Shown: piece by piece, positions 38,142 through 40,025 of the stretch
Numbering within the stretch: position 1 is the stretch's first letter
Layout: every line of letters begins with the position of its first letter
Assembly (NCBI GenBank): GCA_036655975.1
Contig: JAVVPD010000009.1
Location: 1 to 40,025, forward strand
Direction: 5' to 3'
Length of the DNA: 40,025 nucleotides
Source: CASQEL01 sp036655975
GTDB taxonomy: Bacteria > Desulfobacterota > Desulfovibrionia > Desulfovibrionales > Desulfovibrionaceae
Translations under genes and position numbers: made by a program
Notes under the pieces: generated by a model
Database searches by the model: none
The model's input: only the letters and a program-made list of their open reading frames with translations
Told to the model about the DNA's origin: nothing

Positions 38142-40025
38142 TATTGCTATTCAGGCCGGCTAATTGGCTTTGCATAGAGGTCATCTGCTGGTTGTATTTC
38201 CCCAGCAAGGTTTCCAAACGCGAATATTCCAACCTTTGCCGACGTTCCCACGTGCTGATACGTTCGGTTTCTTTTTCAATCTTCTTATCAATATTGTCCA
38301 TAATGCCCTTGTAATTTTCCCGCAAGATCATTATGGAACCGTTTCTGTCCGGCTCTTCCTTATTGTAGCGCAATTCTCCGGCGAGGAAGGTTTCCATTTC
38401 GCCGACTTTGCCCTGTTGCAAAGAAATTTTGCCCTTGTGCTCGCCTGGGGTCAGGTTGTCTATCTGAATAGAGAGCGACTTGGCATCCCCCGCATCACTG
38501 CCGGCGGTATATTTGCCATTCCCCCCGGGCTGGGCCTTAACGCCATTAATGAGCACATCGCCCATACTGCCGTCGGCATTGACCGTATACGACACATCAT
38601 AGGTGCCGGGCTTGATCATCCCCTTAATGTGCGTTCCGTAATGAAAATCGGCAGAACTGGATTTTGCTGTATTGTCTGCGGCAAATAAATTGACCACATC
38701 TTCCATATTATTTTTCAGAGCTTTGTCAAAAAGCTCTTTATCCAGAGCCTGCATTTCCTGATTAGTGGAAATCGGGGCAATCATGAACAGCCCGTAATTG
38801 GGGTCACCTTCCTGAGTACAGGTTTTAATGCCCATTTGCGACAGCGAGGCTACCATATCACCGGACAACACGTCATTGCCGGTTATCCGTTCAAAGCCGG
38901 GAGGGCAACCAGAAGTTAACGACTTTATGCGCGAATTCAGCAATTGCGTTCCGTAGTTCCCGGTCAATACGCCGCCCTTAACCTTCGCAAATTGGGACGA
39001 GGAATCGTATTTTTCGTCACCTTTGTCCACGTCACTAACTTTGCTCAAGTCCTGCATGGTTTTGATAACCGAGTTCACGGCATCAAGATATTCCTGAATA
39101 TTCTTTTGCACGGACGCTGTGTCCGAGGCAATGGTAATTTGCGCCTTGCCCTTATCCAGAATAGTAAATTCCACCCCTTCAATGACGTTTTTAACCGTAT
39201 TACTGGCGGATTCCATTTCAACGGGCCAATTGTCCACGTTGAATTTGGCGTTTTGGGCATGCTGAATGCTCCACGAGTCAGAACTCGTAACCATCCCGTT
39301 CAGCCCTTCGCCCTTGGCAGAACGAATATTGATCATGGAAAGAGAAAATTTGCCCGTCCCGTCGTCGGTAATGGTGGCTTTTCCCGCTCCCAGCTTGGCA
39401 TTAATAGCCGCCGCAAGGTCATTCAGATTTTGCGTCCCCAACATGTCAAACACATGGCTGGTACCGTTCCCGTCCACCACGGTGTAAGTGACGGTATCCA
39501 AAGAGCGGGCAGGGTCAATGGTGCTGGACCAAATACTGCTTTCCACTTCCTTGGTGGGGGCGGTTTCAAAACCTGTACCTTTCAGCGCGGTATAGCCACC
39601 GGCTTGCTCCAGATGCTGATTGCCGCTACCGTCCGCCACCCACTTGACCGTATCCGGCCCGAGTTTCGCGTTAATGGCCTTAGCCAGGTCACCCATGGTT
39701 TGCCCGGCTTTCATTTCAAAGGAATGATATTTACCGTCCTTATCGTACATGGTGTAGGCGACAGAGGCATCGGCGGCCAGCTTCGAATCAAGGGTTTGCA
39801 GAGGCCCCACGGTGGAATGAATAAATTTTTCAAGCGTGGTCACGCTGCCGTCCAAACCGCGCCCGCTGGCGGTCATGCCGTCCTGCAGGGTCAGGGTGGA
39901 CTTGCCGTCTTTGACGGTAATGGTCGCCGCGCCCGGCGTATCCGTATTGATTTTATTGACCAGATCTTGCAAATTGCCCGTGGAGGGCACGATATATTCT
40001 TTGCTTGTGCCTGCCTTGGTATCTG
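38137..40025 (-). CDS. fliD: Flagellar filament cap protein FliD (5' end outside the window)
   Basis: At least 628 residues; the frame stays open to the right edge, so the N-terminal domain is missing. Visible are three tandem flagellin-type repeats, each with a segment like FEMKAGQTMGDLAKAINAKLG / FDMLGTQNLNDLAAAINAKLG. The FliD core follows (NVIEGVEFTILDKGKAQITIASDTASVQKNIQEYLDAVNSVIKTM) with a coiled C-terminus (LRENYKGIMDNIDKKIEKETERISTWERRQRLEYSRLETLL). The cap sits at the tip of the filament and helps flagellin fold into it. The gene ends in TAG within repeat copy D and is followed by fliS, the usual order. Confidence 0.93.
   Translation of the reverse strand, partial: DTKAGTSKEYIVPSTGNLQDLVNKINTDTPGAATITVKDGKSTLTLQDGMTASGRGLDGSVTTLEKFIHSTVGPLQTLDSKLAADASVAYTMYDKDGKYHSFEMKAGQTMGDLAKAINAKLGPDTVKWVADGSGNQHLEQAGGYTALKGTGFETAPTKEVESSIWSSTIDPARSLDTVTYTVVDGNGTSHVFDMLGTQNLNDLAAAINAKLGAGKATITDDGTGKFSLSMINIRSAKGEGLNGMVTSSDSWSIQHAQNAKFNVDNWPVEMESASNTVKNVIEGVEFTILDKGKAQITIASDTASVQKNIQEYLDAVNSVIKTMQDLSKVSDVDKGDEKYDSSSQFAKVKGGVLTGNYGTQLLNSRIKSLTSGCPPGFERITGNDVLSGDMVASLSQMGIKTCTQEGDPNYGLFMIAPISTNQEMQALDKELFDKALKNNMEDVVNLFAADNTAKSSSADFHYGTHIKGMIKPGTYDVSYTVNADGSMGDVLINGVKAQPGGNGKYTAGSDAGDAKSLSIQIDNLTPGEHKGKISLQQGKVGEMETFLAGELRYNKEEPDRNGSIMILRENYKGIMDNIDKKIEKETERISTWERRQRLEYSRLETLLGKYNQQMTSMQSQLAGLNSNN

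Noticed and set aside
1..40025. tRNA, rRNA or CRISPR arrays
   Set aside because: No cloverleaf-like gene, rRNA segment or regularly spaced repeat array was seen in the intergenic regions on reading them.

Overview
The window looks like a piece of a draft genome from a Desulfovibrio-type sulfate reducer (Desulfovibrionaceae). The strongest pointer is the gene order napC-napM-napA-napD-napG-napH. This nitrate reductase cluster lacks napB and carries a tetrahaem NapM, as is known from Desulfovibrio desulfuricans. The double-membrane envelope genes (Tol-Pal, two TolC proteins, a type I secretion system) and the flagellar genes fit the same assignment. Three runs of N (16074-16083, 27802-27901, 36471-36570) show that this is scaffolded draft sequence. 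No rRNA, tRNA or CRISPR array was seen.

Layout, left to right. 1-2400: a universal stress protein, a small gene of unknown function behind a sigma-54 type promoter, and a UDP-glucuronate decarboxylase-like enzyme. 2410-7480: the nap operon on the minus strand. 7754-9677: a glycosyltransferase and a TatD-family nuclease. 9719-13403, minus strand: a TolC-like protein, RNase J and uracil-DNA glycosylase. 13641-18940, plus strand: tolQ, tolR, tolA, a second TonB-C-type protein, tolB and pal. 19077-20426: a 2-hydroxyacid dehydrogenase and a membrane zinc-ribbon protein. 20437-21868: a small island with a Sel1-repeat gene. 21879-29402, minus strand: a type I secretion operon (TolC, ABC exporter, membrane fusion protein) ending in a membrane sensor with a degenerate HD-GYP domain. 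29738-33106: a eukaryote-type glycogen branching enzyme, divergent from alanine racemase. 33198-35797: rpsF, rpsR, rplI and dnaB. 35919-40025, minus strand: an MsrB-MsrA fusion gene broken by an assembly gap, then fliS and the 3' part of fliD, which runs off the window.

How the genes work together. NapC and NapM feed quinol electrons to NapA in the periplasm, with NapG and NapH as a likely second iron-sulfur route. The Tol-Pal genes form one envelope-maintenance operon. The type I system probably exports a large surface protein that is not encoded here, and the sensor at its end is a plausible regulator.

Most notable observations: (1) a 1,432-bp island bounded by perfect 24-bp direct repeats and 7-bp terminal inverted repeats. 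It sits exactly where two convergent genes share their stop codons and holds a Sel1 gene, a DUF4417 remnant and a small coupled ORF. (2) A dispersed palindromic repeat family at gene ends whose first three bases serve as the TAG stop codon of three unrelated genes. (3) A 55-bp duplicated contig end that artificially splits one msrB-msrA gene. (4) A secreted protein in the tol operon with a TonB-C-like module at each end.
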